DNA from: Hymenobacter mucosus | GTDB lineage: Bacteria > Bacteroidota > Bacteroidia > Cytophagales > Hymenobacteraceae | Assembly (NCBI RefSeq): GCF_900188255.1 | Contig: NZ_FZNS01000002.1 | Span: 248,001 to 312,000 of the forward strand | Length of the DNA: 64,000 bases | Reading direction: 5' to 3' | Shown here: in pieces, positions 7,781 to 17,076 of the stretch | How the letters are laid out: the number at the start of each line of letters is the position of its first letter | How positions within the stretch are numbered: the stretch's first letter is position 1 | The notes under the pieces: generated by a model | Database searches by the model: none | The model's input: only the letters and a program-made list of their open reading frames with translations | What the model was told of the DNA's origin: nothing | Program-made: the position numbers and the translations under genes

Positions 7781-9916
7781 ATGAAGCCCGACTTTTCTCA
7801 GATAGCCTACGATGCCGCGCAGCTGCCGGCTCCGCCCGTTGATGCACCTACAACCAACACGCCCGAAGGCATTGAGCTAAGAGAGTTCTACACGCCGCAG
7901 GATGTGCAGTACCTCGACCACCTGGGCTTTGGCGCGGGGCAGGCCCCCTACCTGCGTGGCCCCTACAGCACTATGTACGTGCAAAACCCGTGGACCATTC
8001 GGCAGTACGCGGGCTTCTCAACGGCGGAAGAGTCCAATGCTTTTTATCGGCGCAACCTGGCGGGCGGGCAAAAGGGTCTGTCGGTAGCGTTTGACCTGGC
8101 AACCCACCGGGGCTACGATTCCGACCATCCGCGCGTGGTCGGCGACGTGGGCAAGGCCGGCGTGGCCATCGACTCGGTAGAAGATATGAAGGTGCTTTTC
8201 GACCAGATTCCCTTGGATCAGATGTCGGTGAGCATGACCATGAACGGGGCAGTGCTACCGGTAATGGCCTTTTACATTGTGGCGGCGGAAGAACAAGGTG
8301 TAAGCCCAGAGAAGCTATCGGGCACCATTCAGAACGATATTCTGAAGGAGTTCATGGTGCGCAACACCTACATCTACCCGCCTGAGCCGAGCATGCGCAT
8401 CATTGCCGACATCTTCAGCTACACGGCCAAGCACATGCCGCGCTTCAACTCCATCAGCATCTCGGGCTACCACATGCAGGAAGCCGGAGCCACCGCCGAC
8501 TTGGAGCTGGCGTACACCCTGGCCGACGGGGTGGAGTACGTGCGCGCTGGCCTAAAGGCCGGTATGACCATCGACCAGTTTGCGCCGCGCCTATCGTTTT
8601 TCTGGGCCATTGGCATGAACCACTTCATGGAAATTGCCAAGCTACGAGCTGGCCGCCTGCTGTGGGCCAAGCTCATCAAGCAGTTTGGGGCTGAAAACCC
8701 GAAGTCGTTGGCGTTGCGCACGCACTGCCAAACTTCGGGCTACTCCCTCACCGAGCAGGACCCCTTCAATAACGTAGCCCGCACCACCATTGAGGCGCTG
8801 GCCGCGGCCCTGGGTGGCACCCAAAGCTTGCACACCAACGCCCTCGACGAGGCCATTGCGCTGCCAACCGACTTCTCGGCCCGCATTGCCCGCAACACCC
8901 AGCTCTACCTCCAGCACGAAACCGATATTACCCGCGTGGTGGACCCCTGGGGCGGCTCCTACTACGTGGAAACCCTCACCCACGAGCTAGCCAATAAGGC
9001 CTGGGCCCTGATTCAGGAAGTAGAAGAACTAGGCGGCATGGCCAAGGCTATTGAAACTGGCCTACCCAAGCTGCGCATTGAGGAAGCTGCGGCCCGCAAG
9101 CAGGCCCGCATTGATGCGGGCAAGGAGGTGATTGTGGGCGTAAACCGCTTCCGCCTGACTGAGGAGCAGCAGGCCCAGGAGGCGCAAATAGAAATCCTCG
9201 ACATCGACAATGCCGCCGTACGAGAGTCCCAGATTGCGCGCCTCAACCAAATCAAAGCCGAGCGCGACACTGAAGCCGTGCAGCAGGCCCTAGCCGCCCT
9301 CACGGAAGCTGCCCGCTCCGGCACCAATAACCTGCTGACTTTGGCGGTAGATGCCGCCCGCCTGCGCGCTACTCTCGGCGAAATTTCCGATGCGCTGGAA
9401 GCCGTATATGGCCGCCACCAAGCCACTATCCGTACCGTGTCGGGCGTGTACTCCCAGGAAATGGACTACGACCAGGAATTTGCCAAGGCCCGCCAAGCGG
9501 CCGACGACTTTGCCGCCAAAGAAGGCCGCCGCCCCCGCATGATGGTGGCCAAAATGGGCCAGGACGGCCACGACCGGGGCTCCAAGATTATTGCTACCTC
9601 CTTCGCCGACGTAGGCTTCGACGTGGACATTGCCCCCCTCTTCCAAACCCCCGACGAGGTAGCCCGCCAAGCGGCCGAAAACGACGTGCACGTAGTAGGC
9701 GTGAGCAGCCTTGCCGCTGGTCACAAAACCCTGATTCCGCAGCTCATTGAGGAGCTACGGCAGCTCGGCCGCGAAGACATCCTCGTCATTGCCGGTGGCG
9801 TTATCCCCGCTCAAGACTATCAATTTCTCTACGATGCCGGCGTAGCCGGCGTGTACGGACCAGGAACGGTAATTGCCGTGGCCGCTCAGGAGATATTGGG
9901 GAAATTGGGAGAGTAG
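7781..9916 (+). CDS. mutB: Methylmalonyl-CoA mutase large (catalytic) subunit
   Basis: Catalytic subunit of B12-dependent methylmalonyl-CoA mutase, 711 residues. The N-terminal barrel binds the CoA substrate ([12 protein letters not shown] near 68-79; [13 protein letters not shown] near 226-238). The C-terminal domain carries the cobalamin lower-ligand motif DGHDRG with D595, H597 and G600, then the GxVxxG-type IAGGVIP loop. It forms a heterodimer with MutA encoded upstream. MeaB, which protects and reloads this enzyme, is encoded at 23129 rather than next door. An unknown gene follows after 30 bp and is probably on the same transcript. Confidence 0.97.
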   Translation: MKPDFSQIAYDAAQLPAPPVDAPTTNTPEGIELREFYTPQDVQYLDHLGFGAGQAPYLRGPYSTMYVQNPWTIRQYAGFSTAEESNAFYRRNLAGGQKGLSVAFDLATHRGYDSDHPRVVGDVGKAGVAIDSVEDMKVLFDQIPLDQMSVSMTMNGAVLPVMAFYIVAAEEQGVSPEKLSGTIQNDILKEFMVRNTYIYPPEPSMRIIADIFSYTAKHMPRFNSISISGYHMQEAGATADLELAYTLADGVEYVRAGLKAGMTIDQFAPRLSFFWAIGMNHFMEIAKLRAGRLLWAKLIKQFGAENPKSLALRTHCQTSGYSLTEQDPFNNVARTTIEALAAALGGTQSLHTNALDEAIALPTDFSARIARNTQLYLQHETDITRVVDPWGGSYYVETLTHELANKAWALIQEVEELGGMAKAIETGLPKLRIEEAAARKQARIDAGKEVIVGVNRFRLTEEQQAQEAQIEILDIDNAAVRESQIARLNQIKAERDTEAVQQALAALTEAARSGTNNLLTLAVDAARLRATLGEISDALEAVYGRHQATIRTVSGVYSQEMDYDQEFAKARQAADDFAAKEGRRPRMMVAKMGQDGHDRGSKIIATSFADVGFDVDIAPLFQTPDEVARQAAENDVHVVGVSSLAAGHKTLIPQLIEELRQLGREDILVIAGGVIPAQDYQFLYDAGVAGVYGPGTVIAVAAQEILGKLGE

Positions 9917-9946
9917 ACAGAAAAAAGCACTAGGTGCTCAAACAAG

Positions 9947-10390
9947 ATGCGCATTGACGAAATAGACCAGGAGGACGCAGATATTGATTGGTTTGCCACG
10001 GACAGCAACGGGCATATCCTGCATGTAGCGTCCGGCGGCGGGATACTGCCAGAGTCGGTGGCAGCTTCCCAGGAGGCGCTGCTAGAGTTGCACCTGTATT
10101 TTCTGACGCTGCCGGAAACCGACTCGGCGGTGGCGGCCGAAGTAGCCGATGGCGCCGAGGAAGCCAGCAGCTACCAGAGCTTTGCTCGCTACGCACGGCG
10201 TGGGTTGTTTTCCTTCGAGAAAACCCGCCTCCACGAGCGCGCCGATACACGTTACCACTTAGTAGCCCGGCCGCTTCGGCCGCTACTGCTGCGTGACCTA
10301 CCCGAGCCCCTGGCCAAGCTACTGCGCCACACGCAGCTACCCGATTCAGTAGTGGCAGCCACGCAGCTAGATAGTGCCCGCATCAGCTAG
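9947..10390 (+). CDS. Uncharacterised acidic protein downstream of mutB
   Basis: 147 residues, no signal peptide or membrane helix. The N-terminal half is acidic (IDEIDQEDADIDWF). Later blocks read HVASGGGILPESV, RRGLFSFEK and YHLVARPLRPLLLRDLPEP. Their arrangement reminds me of small single-domain proteins of unknown function that are scattered in Bacteroidota and sometimes behave like immunity-type proteins, but I cannot name a family. It starts 30 bp after the mutB stop on the same strand and precedes a terminator, so it is likely expressed with the mutase genes. A link to mutase function is not shown. Confidence 0.75.
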   Translation: MRIDEIDQEDADIDWFATDSNGHILHVASGGGILPESVAASQEALLELHLYFLTLPETDSAVAAEVADGAEEASSYQSFARYARRGLFSFEKTRLHERADTRYHLVARPLRPLLLRDLPEPLAKLLRHTQLPDSVVAATQLDSARIS

Positions 10391-10411
10391 GAACGTGCCC
10401 CCAATGATTTG

Positions 10412-10453
10412 CTGCCCGCTGGGGCCGGACGCCCGGCTCCAGCGGGCAGTTTT
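10412..10453 (+). terminator. Terminator of the mutAB operon
   Basis: Arms CTGCCCGCTGG (10412-10422) and CCAGCGGGCAG (10439-10449), an inner GCCGG/CCGGC stem, then TTTT. It ends the mutA-mutB-9947 transcript. Confidence 0.75.
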
Positions 10454-10562
10454 GGTAAATGACGATTCCTGATTCAACGATTCAAAATGCTCCACAGTCT
10501 ATGTAGTGGTAGCCTACTATATCGATGGGTATAATGCGCGTAAAGACTTTCCCCTAGCACTA

Positions 10563-11690
10563 CTACTCCCACCACCTCACTTGGGGCAGCGGACCAGCAT
10601 CGAGGGTTATGGGCTGCCCGAGCTGAGGGGTAGTGATGGGCAGGTGCAGGCGCGTGGCCTCGGCAGTGGCGCGCGTTACTGACTCGTTCCAGGCGTGGTG
10701 GGCCTCCGTGAATGCACCCCAGTGAACCGGCAGCAGCACACGTGCCTGCACATCGAGGGCGGCTTGCACGGTTTGCTCGGGTAGCATATGGATTTGCGCC
10801 CACTGCTTGTCGTACTGGCCGCACTCCATCAGGGCCAGATTGAATGGGCCGTATTGCTGGCCGATTTGCTGAAAGTGCGGGCCGTAGCCTCCGTCACCAC
10901 TGTAGAACACACGCTTGGTAGGCGTTTTGAGCACCCAGGAGCTCCAGGAGGTAGAGTTACGATTGGTGAGGCCTCGGCCGGAAAAGTGGCGGGCTGGGGT
11001 GCTGATGATGGTGAGGCCAGGCAGCTGCACCGAGTCGTTCCAGTCTAGCTCCTGAATGCGCGCTGCCTCTACGCCCCAGCGGCGCAAGTGGGCCCCTACC
11101 CCTAGGGGCACATAGAAGTGCGCCACCTTCGTGCGCAGCTTCACAATGGTTTTGTAGTCGAGGTGGTCATAGTGGTCATGGGAAATCAGCACGGCGTCAA
11201 TGGGAGGAAGCTGCTCTGCGGTAATGGCCAGGCTGGAATTGTAACGCTTGGGCGTCACCAAGGATAGCGGCCCCATTTTCACGCTAAGCATGGGGTCAAG
11301 CAAAATGTTCTTACCCGCAATTTCTACTAGGCTAGCCGAGTGCCCAAACCACGTTACGCGGACCGTTTCGGGCGTTTTGCGGGTGATACTCAGCGAATCT
11401 AGCTGCTGAGTAGGCAGGGGTCCATCGGGGGCTGCGTGGGGCGTTTTGCCAAACACAAAGCGCCACAACGAACCAAACATGCTACCATCCCCAGTCATCA
11501 GAGTAGTAGGCACCAGGTTTTGAAACTCACCGTCCCGGTAATGTCCTGATTGCGCGTAGGCCGCTTTTTCTTGGTCGGTTGGTTTGCCACCTAACTCCGG
11601 GCTTAGCTGGGCAAACGCCACACCCGCCACCAGCAAGAGCACTAGCACACTCGCGGCCAGGCGGCCAAGTACTTTCCAAGGTTGACGCAT
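10563..11690 (-). CDS. MBL-fold metallohydrolase (UlaG-like), secreted
   Basis: Metallo-beta-lactamase fold hydrolase of 375 residues. The metal motif HDHYDH lies at 171-176 and further ligands sit in MECGQYD and the late PVHWGAF block, as in UlaG/RomA-type proteins annotated as L-ascorbate-6-phosphate lactonase-like. An N-terminal hydrophobic signal (VLVLLLVAGVAFAQ) predicts export. The start was set at ATG 11690; the longer open frame to 11882 runs through a hairpin terminator and is not coding. The natural substrate is unknown. Confidence 0.88.
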   Translation of the reverse strand: MRQPWKVLGRLAASVLVLLLVAGVAFAQLSPELGGKPTDQEKAAYAQSGHYRDGEFQNLVPTTLMTGDGSMFGSLWRFVFGKTPHAAPDGPLPTQQLDSLSITRKTPETVRVTWFGHSASLVEIAGKNILLDPMLSVKMGPLSLVTPKRYNSSLAITAEQLPPIDAVLISHDHYDHLDYKTIVKLRTKVAHFYVPLGVGAHLRRWGVEAARIQELDWNDSVQLPGLTIISTPARHFSGRGLTNRNSTSWSSWVLKTPTKRVFYSGDGGYGPHFQQIGQQYGPFNLALMECGQYDKQWAQIHMLPEQTVQAALDVQARVLLPVHWGAFTEAHHAWNESVTRATAEATRLHLPITTPQLGQPITLDAGPLPQVRWWE

Positions 11691-11781
11691 AGTAAACGGG
11701 TAATAACAGCGCGGCAGGAGCACCGCTAGCGTTGTAGTCGAACTAGTACGCAAAATATTGTACCTCGTCGGCCACATACCC

Positions 11782-11819
11782 AAAACGGCCTCATCCGAAT
11801 CATCGAACGAGGCCGTTTT
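11782..11819 (-). terminator. Terminator of the Spy-like gene
   Basis: Arms AAAACGGCCTC (11782-11792) and GAGGCCGTTTT (11809-11819) with a 16-nt loop. Read on the minus strand it lies beyond the stop of the gene at 11925-12398. Confidence 0.65.
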
Positions 11820-11924
11820 AGAGGCGCTAGAACTGCTACAGCTTACGTAGGCTACGTCTGATTCTTGGCGTAAGGAAGCCACGGCGGGCTACCGGCGGGA
11901 CGAAATCTACGGTTTACCGCTGCA

Positions 11925-12398
11925 CTAGCTGCGGCCACCGGCCTCGCGGCGCTCAAAGCCGCCGCGCCGGTCGCCCTGGCGGCTGCCCATCTGGCGCTGA
12001 CGCTCCTGACGCTTAGCCGCTAGCTGGGCGTACTGCTTTTTCGAAAGCACATCTTTCAGCTTTTTGTCGGCGGCTTCGTGGATGCGCTTGGCTTCGGCCA
12101 TGTGCTGGCTACGGTCTTGGCCGGAGCGGCTGCGTAGGGCCTGCATTTGCTGCTGCTGCTCCTGGAATATCTTCTCGACCTTCGACTTCTGCTTGCTACT
12201 GAGATCAAGCTCTTTGGCCATCTGGTCGGTGCGGCGCTGCTGGTCCTGGGTGCCATGCTTGCCTTGCTTATGGTCTTTACCACGGCCGTCCTGGCGCTGC
12301 TCACGGCCAGATACGGGAGCCTGGGCGGCAACGGTGGTTTCGGCGAATGAGGTAGCAAGACCGAGGAGGATGGCGAGGCTGAAAAGTTGCTTTTTCAT
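11925..12398 (-). CDS. Spy/CpxP-like periplasmic protein
   Basis: 157 residues with a signal peptide (MKKQLFSLAILLGLATSFAE, cleavage near AQA at 24-26). The mature part is very polar and helical, rich in Gln, Arg and Lys. It contains the pattern 'l-d-Lsskqk-kvekIfqeqqqqm ... llskkQYaqla' that matches the LTxxQ-type helical hairpin of Spy/CpxP and the DUF4890 proteins of Bacteroidota. It is probably a periplasmic chaperone-like or stress-related factor. No two-component genes are adjacent. Confidence 0.72.
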   Translation of the reverse strand: MKKQLFSLAILLGLATSFAETTVAAQAPVSGREQRQDGRGKDHKQGKHGTQDQQRRTDQMAKELDLSSKQKSKVEKIFQEQQQQMQALRSRSGQDRSQHMAEAKRIHEAADKKLKDVLSKKQYAQLAAKRQERQRQMGSRQGDRRGGFERREAGGRS

Positions 12399-12768
12399 GG
12401 TTGAAAGGAGGATGGAGGAAATGATGAAGTTTGAGGTTCAGGACGCTGCGTTCTGTCTGTCCTTGTTCAAACCAAGTGCCCCCTTTGCGGCCAACTAGGG
12501 CAAGTCTCTATCAGTACCCCGAAAAAACCGACCAATATGCCCGTTTCTTCGCCCCATACTTTGACAACACAGTACCGTTGCACGGCCTGTAGCGGTTATT
12601 GCTGCCTTGCCTAGCCATTCGCGCGGCTAGCAGCGGTTTTTCAGCCTTACCGCTCGCCGAAATGAGGGTGTATGCGCTATGGCCCAGTGAAACGCTAGGT
12701 ACGGGCGGTCTTCGCTAGCCCATTGCACAGGCCCTTGCGTATAGCATACCAAACCGCAACCCCACCTT
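12399..12768. other. 370-bp divergent intergenic region
   Basis: Lies between the starts of the Spy-like gene (minus) and the small gene at 12769 (plus). No exact TAnnTTTG box on either strand, no long hairpin, and no ORF that looks coding. The nearest promoter-like string is ATACTTTG around 12577. I see nothing else here. Confidence 0.5.
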
Positions 12769-13062
12769 ATGAGCACCGACACTTTCTCAACCGGGCCCGC
12801 CGCTGTCTTTGCCCGCATCGAACACAACGGCCAGCACCTTACCGTGGTGAAGCTCCAGCAAACCGAAGGGCCACTCAATACCAGTGCGCTAGAACAGCAC
12901 CTCACCACTGCCCTGGGCCTAGCCCCTAATGCCCTGCTCCTAGTACTACCCACGGAAGGCGGACCGGTGCTGGGCCAAGGGCCAGCCGAGCAACTCTACA
13001 ACGACTACCTCTCCACAAATACGGCCGCAGTAGTAGAACAAACCTGGCAGCCCTTGGGCTAA
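12769..13062 (+). CDS. Small uncharacterised protein
   Basis: 97 residues, no signal peptide and no membrane helix. It looks like a compact alpha/beta domain (AVFARIEHNGQHLTVVKLQ, then NALLLVLPTEGGPVL). I recognise no family. The ATG at 12769 is the only good start. The gene stands alone and converges on the dehydrogenase gene at 13224, with a long inverted repeat between them. Confidence 0.6.
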   Translation: MSTDTFSTGPAAVFARIEHNGQHLTVVKLQQTEGPLNTSALEQHLTTALGLAPNALLLVLPTEGGPVLGQGPAEQLYNDYLSTNTAAVVEQTWQPLG

Positions 13063-13146
13063 TTGCCAGAAGCCCTACCTAAAGCCACCAAAGCAATACC
13101 TTACCGCCTCAAGTGCGCTTCCGGTGAGCCGCAAACCAACGCACCC

Positions 13147-13211
13147 CCGGCATCCTACGACAAGAGCCTCCGCTACCTAGTGCAGCGGAGGCTCTTGTCG
13201 TAGGATGCCGG
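13147..13211. repeat. Long perfect inverted repeat between convergent genes
   Basis: 28-bp arms without a mismatch (13147-13174 and 13184-13211) around a 9-nt loop. There is no T-tract at either end. The position between the convergent genes at 12769 and 13224 suggests a strong bidirectional transcription stop, but the stem is much longer than an ordinary terminator. Confidence 0.85.
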
Positions 13212-13223
13212 TAGCGTTCAGGC

Positions 13224-14225
13224 TTATTCGTCTCGGCCAGAAAGCAGGGCTACCAGCACTCCACCGGCCAGCGCAGCAAAGGCCCCCGTCAGGACAGGGT
13301 GCAGGCTAGCGCGGGTGTACAGGCTTTTCTTCATAACATAGCCAGGGTGGTCGCCGTGCACTTTTCCGTCGCGCACCTCGGGGCGGTGTAAGGAGCCAGC
13401 GGGGTGGCGTGGGGGCTCGTCGCGGGTTTGCAGCTTCATGTTTATCTTCTCATTCATGAAGTCCATAGCCCGCGGAATGTGCTTATTCAGAGAGCTGAAC
13501 ATCTTGCCACCTCCCCCAATATATACATCTCGCTCGGGGTGCTGGGCCGCGTGAATGATGGCGTTGGCTACTTCCTCGGGCTCGTACACGGGTGGTGGCA
13601 GCTGAGGCTCCCGGTCCATGTAGTTTTTGGCGTGCTGCGGGAAGGGCGTATTAATGGCCGCAGGCTTAATGAGGGTCACGGAAACCGGGGCCCCTTCTTC
13701 TTCCAGTTCTATGCGCAAGGCATCTGTGAAGCCCTTAATTGCGTGTTTGCTGGCCGAATACATGCCTTGCAGAGGAAAAGCAATGTCGGAGGCCACGCTG
13801 CCCAGGTTTATAAGAGCGCCGCCGTGCTGTTTGAGGTATTTAATAGCCTCTAAAGAGCCGTTTACCACGCCCCAGTAGTTGGTATCAAACATACGGCGGC
13901 TGTCCTCGTCGCTTACTTCTTCCAGGCGCCCCCAAATGGAAGCAGCTGCATTATTAATCCAGGTATCAAAGCCCCCGAATTTTTCTTTGGCAGTAGCGGC
14001 AACGCGCTGAATATCGGGAATACGGGCTACGTCGGCCACCACGGTAGCTACCTGGCCGCCGCGACGAGTTAAGTCGGCGGCTACTTTTTGCAGGTCTTCT
14101 TCGCTGCGGGCAGCCAGTACCAGCTTTGCGCCGGCCTCGGCCGCCATGCGGGCAGTGGCTAGGCCAATGCCGCTAGTAGCACCCGTAATGACAAGAGTTT
14201 GTTTCTTCAGTGGTTTGAGTTTCAT
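13224..14225 (-). CDS. SDR family oxidoreductase with C-terminal membrane anchor
   Basis: Short-chain dehydrogenase/reductase of 333 residues. The NAD(P)-binding motif TGATSGIG is at 14-21, NNAA near 93, and the catalytic pair Y156/K160 sits in YSASK. After the roughly 250-residue SDR fold there is a polar linker (QTRDEPPRHPAGSL) and one C-terminal hydrophobic helix (VLTGAFAALAGGVLVALL), so the enzyme may be membrane-attached. The ATG at 14225 is chosen; the open frame continues to 14594 but overlaps the divergent gene. Substrate unknown. Confidence 0.88.
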   Translation of the reverse strand: MKLKPLKKQTLVITGATSGIGLATARMAAEAGAKLVLAARSEEDLQKVAADLTRRGGQVATVVADVARIPDIQRVAATAKEKFGGFDTWINNAAASIWGRLEEVSDEDSRRMFDTNYWGVVNGSLEAIKYLKQHGGALINLGSVASDIAFPLQGMYSASKHAIKGFTDALRIELEEEGAPVSVTLIKPAAINTPFPQHAKNYMDREPQLPPPVYEPEEVANAIIHAAQHPERDVYIGGGGKMFSSLNKHIPRAMDFMNEKINMKLQTRDEPPRHPAGSLHRPEVRDGKVHGDHPGYVMKKSLYTRASLHPVLTGAFAALAGGVLVALLSGRDE

Positions 14226-14388
14226 AGGAAGGGAGGAGTAATAGTAGAAGGCAGTGCAATTGACTTTCTCATACGGCTTTATACCCCTGGCGGCCAGCCC
14301 AGGCCATAATTGTGCAATACCACCCAGCGCAGACAAATTGGGCTCTTGGTGGTTTAAGGCAGAAGTTTCCTTCCACCATCTCTTCCGT

Positions 14389-15180
14389 ATGGATTTACAA
14401 CTCACCAGTAAAGTAGCCCTGGTTACGGGGTCTACCGCCGGCATTGGCCTGGCTATTGCGCGCCGCCTAGCTGCCGAGGGCGCCGAGGTCATTCTTACGG
14501 GCCGCACCGAAGCGCGCCTAGAAGAAGCACGCGCCGTCATCTTGGCCGAAACGCCCACTGCCCTTGTGCGGGGCGTGCCCGTCGACTTCAGCAAAGCCGA
14601 GCAGGTGAACTACCTGCTCATGGAAGTGCCCACGGTCGATATCCTGGTAAACAACGTGGGCATTTTTGAGCCTAAACCGTTTGCCGAAATTTCGGACGAA
14701 GACTGGCTGCGCTTCTTCGAGGTGAACGTGCTGAGTGGGGTGCGACTATCCCGCCAATATTTCCCCCAGATGCTGAGCAAAAATTGGGGCCGCATTCTGT
14801 TTATCAGTAGCGAATCGGGCTTGCAGATTCCGGCGGAGATGGTACACTACGGCACTACTAAAACCGCCCAGCTAGGCGTAGCGCGGGGCCTAGCCGAACT
14901 TACGGCGGGTACGGGCGTCACCGTAAACTCCGTGCTGCCCGGCCCTACTGCTTCTGAGGGGGTAGAAGAATTTTTGCGCCAACTAGCCGGCGAGGGCAAA
15001 ACCCGGGAAGATGCCGAGCACGAATTCTTCCGCGACGCCCGTCCCTCATCCCTGCTCAAGCGCTTCATCACCACCGACGAAGTAGCCTCCATGGTGGCCT
15101 ACCTGTGCAGCCCACTGGCCGCCGCTACCAATGGCGCTTCCGTGCGCGTAGATGGGGGCGTCATCCGCAGCATTGGCTAG
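14389..15180 (+). CDS. SDR family oxidoreductase
   Basis: Classical SDR of 263 residues, 3-oxoacyl-ACP-reductase-like in layout. TGSTAGIG is at 13-20, the NNVG motif near 87, and Y154/K158 in YGTTK. The C-terminal DGGVIRSIG block is typical. It transcribes away from the other SDR gene (13224-14225) across a 163-bp shared intergenic region, which hints at joint regulation, although the two proteins are not close paralogues. Substrate unknown. It ends 12 bp before a very long inverted repeat. Confidence 0.88.
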   Translation: MDLQLTSKVALVTGSTAGIGLAIARRLAAEGAEVILTGRTEARLEEARAVILAETPTALVRGVPVDFSKAEQVNYLLMEVPTVDILVNNVGIFEPKPFAEISDEDWLRFFEVNVLSGVRLSRQYFPQMLSKNWGRILFISSESGLQIPAEMVHYGTTKTAQLGVARGLAELTAGTGVTVNSVLPGPTASEGVEEFLRQLAGEGKTREDAEHEFFRDARPSSLLKRFITTDEVASMVAYLCSPLAAATNGASVRVDGGVIRSIG

Positions 15181-15192
15181 TCCTGAAAAGCT

Positions 15193-15271
15193 CCCCCTTC
15201 CTCACTAGCGCGGCCCCGGCTACGGCTACACGTTGTAGCCGTAGCCGGGGCCGCGCTAGTGAGGAAGGGGG
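15193..15271. repeat. 37-bp-arm perfect inverted repeat
   Basis: Arms at 15193-15229 and 15235-15271 are exact reverse complements, with a 5-nt loop (ACGTT). It lies between the stop codons of the convergent SDR (14389-15180) and ankyrin (15274-15756) genes; the right arm ends only 2 bp before the ankyrin stop. The stem is very GC-rich and carries no T-tract. Confidence 0.9.
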
Positions 15272-15273
15272 CG

Positions 15274-15756
15274 TTAGGGCAGCAACTCTAGCGCCACGTC
15301 GTTGCCCTGCTGAATGGCTAGGTCGCGGGCCGTGAGGCCGCGCACGTCGCGGACGGTAGTATCAGCCCCGCCTTCTATCAGAATGGGCAGGATAGCGTGG
15401 CGACCGAACAGCGTAGCGAACATGAGCGCAGTGCCCCCATTACCATTTTGCAGGTTCAGGTCGGCGCCGTTGGCAATGAGTAGGCGCGCAATTTCGGGGT
15501 AGCCTTTGAAGCTCACGCCCATCAGCGCCGAGTTGCCGGCCACATCTTGCACGTTGGGGTTGGCGCCAGCATCGAGCAGGAGTTGGGTAGCTTCCAGATG
15601 ACCATCGTAGGCGGCTATGATCAGGGGCGTAAAGCCTTTCGCATCCTGGGTATTGACGTCGATGTTGTTGGCGAGCAGGTGCTGGAGGTAGGCCACATCA
15701 CCCTTGCGGGCAGCGTCAAATAGTAGGTCTTCGGGCCGGTCAGAGGTAAACGACAT
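15274..15756 (-). CDS. Ankyrin repeat protein
   Basis: 160 residues made almost entirely of four to five ankyrin repeats. Consensus pieces are KGFTPLIIAAYDGHLEATQL, GNSALMGVSFKGYPEIARLL and GGTALMFATLFGRHAILPIL. It likely binds another protein, but the partner cannot be told from the sequence. There is no signal peptide. ATG 15756 starts just before the first repeat. Convergent with the SDR gene at 14389. Confidence 0.88.
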   Translation of the reverse strand: MSFTSDRPEDLLFDAARKGDVAYLQHLLANNIDVNTQDAKGFTPLIIAAYDGHLEATQLLLDAGANPNVQDVAGNSALMGVSFKGYPEIARLLIANGADLNLQNGNGGTALMFATLFGRHAILPILIEGGADTTVRDVRGLTARDLAIQQGNDVALELLP

Positions 15757-15870
15757 AAGCGAACGGGAGGTGTAGTAAGGGAAACGTTGGCAACAGTACG
15801 GCAAAAAAGCAAAACCAGCCAGCCTCAACAACCGCTACTGGCCCGTTCGGTTTCTAGCGCCCCGTCGAAG

Positions 15871-17034
15871 CTACCCCACCGCCCGCACCAGCCACTGGCG
15901 TACTTTCCTTACTCGAGCAACCCAGCAGGCCACTTCCACTAGCCACGGGGCCCGGGCCAGCCAGCGCATGAGCTGGTAGCGGCGGGCCAGGTCGCGGCCG
16001 AGGCGGCGGTGCAGGGCCTGGGCGTACGGCTCCAACGCCGCCGCACCGAACTGCTGGCTTTGACAACAGCGCCGTACGTGCTCCGCCGCCAGCACACCAC
16101 TCATAACGGCCTTGTCGATGCCGTGGCCTTGTAAGGGGTCAATGAGAGCCGCCGCATCGCCACAAAGCAGGGCCCGGGGCCCCACCACGGGCCGGGCCGA
16201 ACCGCCCAAGGGCAAGCCAAAGCCTTGCACCGGCCCCAAGCGCCGCGCCTCCCGGAAGCGGGGTGCTAGGTCGGGGTGGGTACGCAGCAGCTCGTCGAGC
16301 ACCTCCCTGAGGTTAACGTGCTGCTGCGAAATTTCCGCCGACAGCATCCCAAACCCTACATTGTAGGTACCATCACCCACCGGAAATACCCAGCAGTAGC
16401 CGGCCCGGTAACGGCGCAAAAACAGAAAATCGGAGGTAGTGGCGGGAGCCTCTGTAATACCGGTATAGTAGGCCCGTACCGCGGCGCAGTGCTGGGCACG
16501 GTTCAGAGGCCAGGGTGCTAGGCACCGCGCTACAACCGAGTTGGCCCCGTCGCAGCCCACTACTAAATGGGCCGTTAGGGGCGGGTGGGCATTTCCTGCT
16601 AACCGCACGCTAACTCCGTGTTCGTCGGCGTGCACGGTTTTGACGGGGCTGCCTTCCAGCACCACCGTCGGAGTGTGCTGCCGTACGAGCGTGAGCAGGG
16701 CAGCATCAAAGTGGAGGCGGGGGCTGTTGAAGGCCGGGGCCTGCCACGCAATGCTAAGCTTGGTGCCCCGAGAGGTTACAATGCGGCTCTGGCGCACGTC
16801 GGTGCGGTGCTCTTGCGTGAGGGCGCGCAGTTCGGTGGCAAAGGCCGGATTGAGACGAGCTAACGCCTTTAGAGTAGGACCCGGAATGGCGTCGCCGCAC
16901 ACTTTGTCGCGCGGAAATTGGGCCTGATCCACTAGAGCAACGCGCAAGCCGCTGCCCGCTAAAGCCAGCGCACAGGCCGTGCCCGCGGGGCCAGCACCCA
17001 CAATTAGCACATCATACTCGGGAAGGGAAACCAC
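15871..17034 (-). CDS. FAD-dependent oxidoreductase, geranylgeranyl-reductase family
   Basis: 387-residue flavoprotein. The dinucleotide-binding motif GAGPAGTA is at 13-20, the acidic end of strand 2 in VALVDQ, and the second FAD motif GDAAALIDPLQGHGI near 288-302. The layout (DKVCGDAI near 43-50) is that of the geranylgeranyl reductase/digeranylgeranylglycerophospholipid reductase family. In Bacteroidota such genes often act in menaquinone-like or pigment isoprenoid reduction, but no isoprenoid genes are adjacent. The start is GTG at 17034. Confidence 0.85.
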   Translation of the reverse strand: MVSLPEYDVLIVGAGPAGTACALALAGSGLRVALVDQAQFPRDKVCGDAIPGPTLKALARLNPAFATELRALTQEHRTDVRQSRIVTSRGTKLSIAWQAPAFNSPRLHFDAALLTLVRQHTPTVVLEGSPVKTVHADEHGVSVRLAGNAHPPLTAHLVVGCDGANSVVARCLAPWPLNRAQHCAAVRAYYTGITEAPATTSDFLFLRRYRAGYCWVFPVGDGTYNVGFGMLSAEISQQHVNLREVLDELLRTHPDLAPRFREARRLGPVQGFGLPLGGSARPVVGPRALLCGDAAALIDPLQGHGIDKAVMSGVLAAEHVRRCCQSQQFGAAALEPYAQALHRRLGRDLARRYQLMRWLARAPWLVEVACWVARVRKVRQWLVRAVG

Positions 17035-17076
17035 ACCCCGAAAGTACTCGAACTACCGTAAACAGAACGGACTGGG

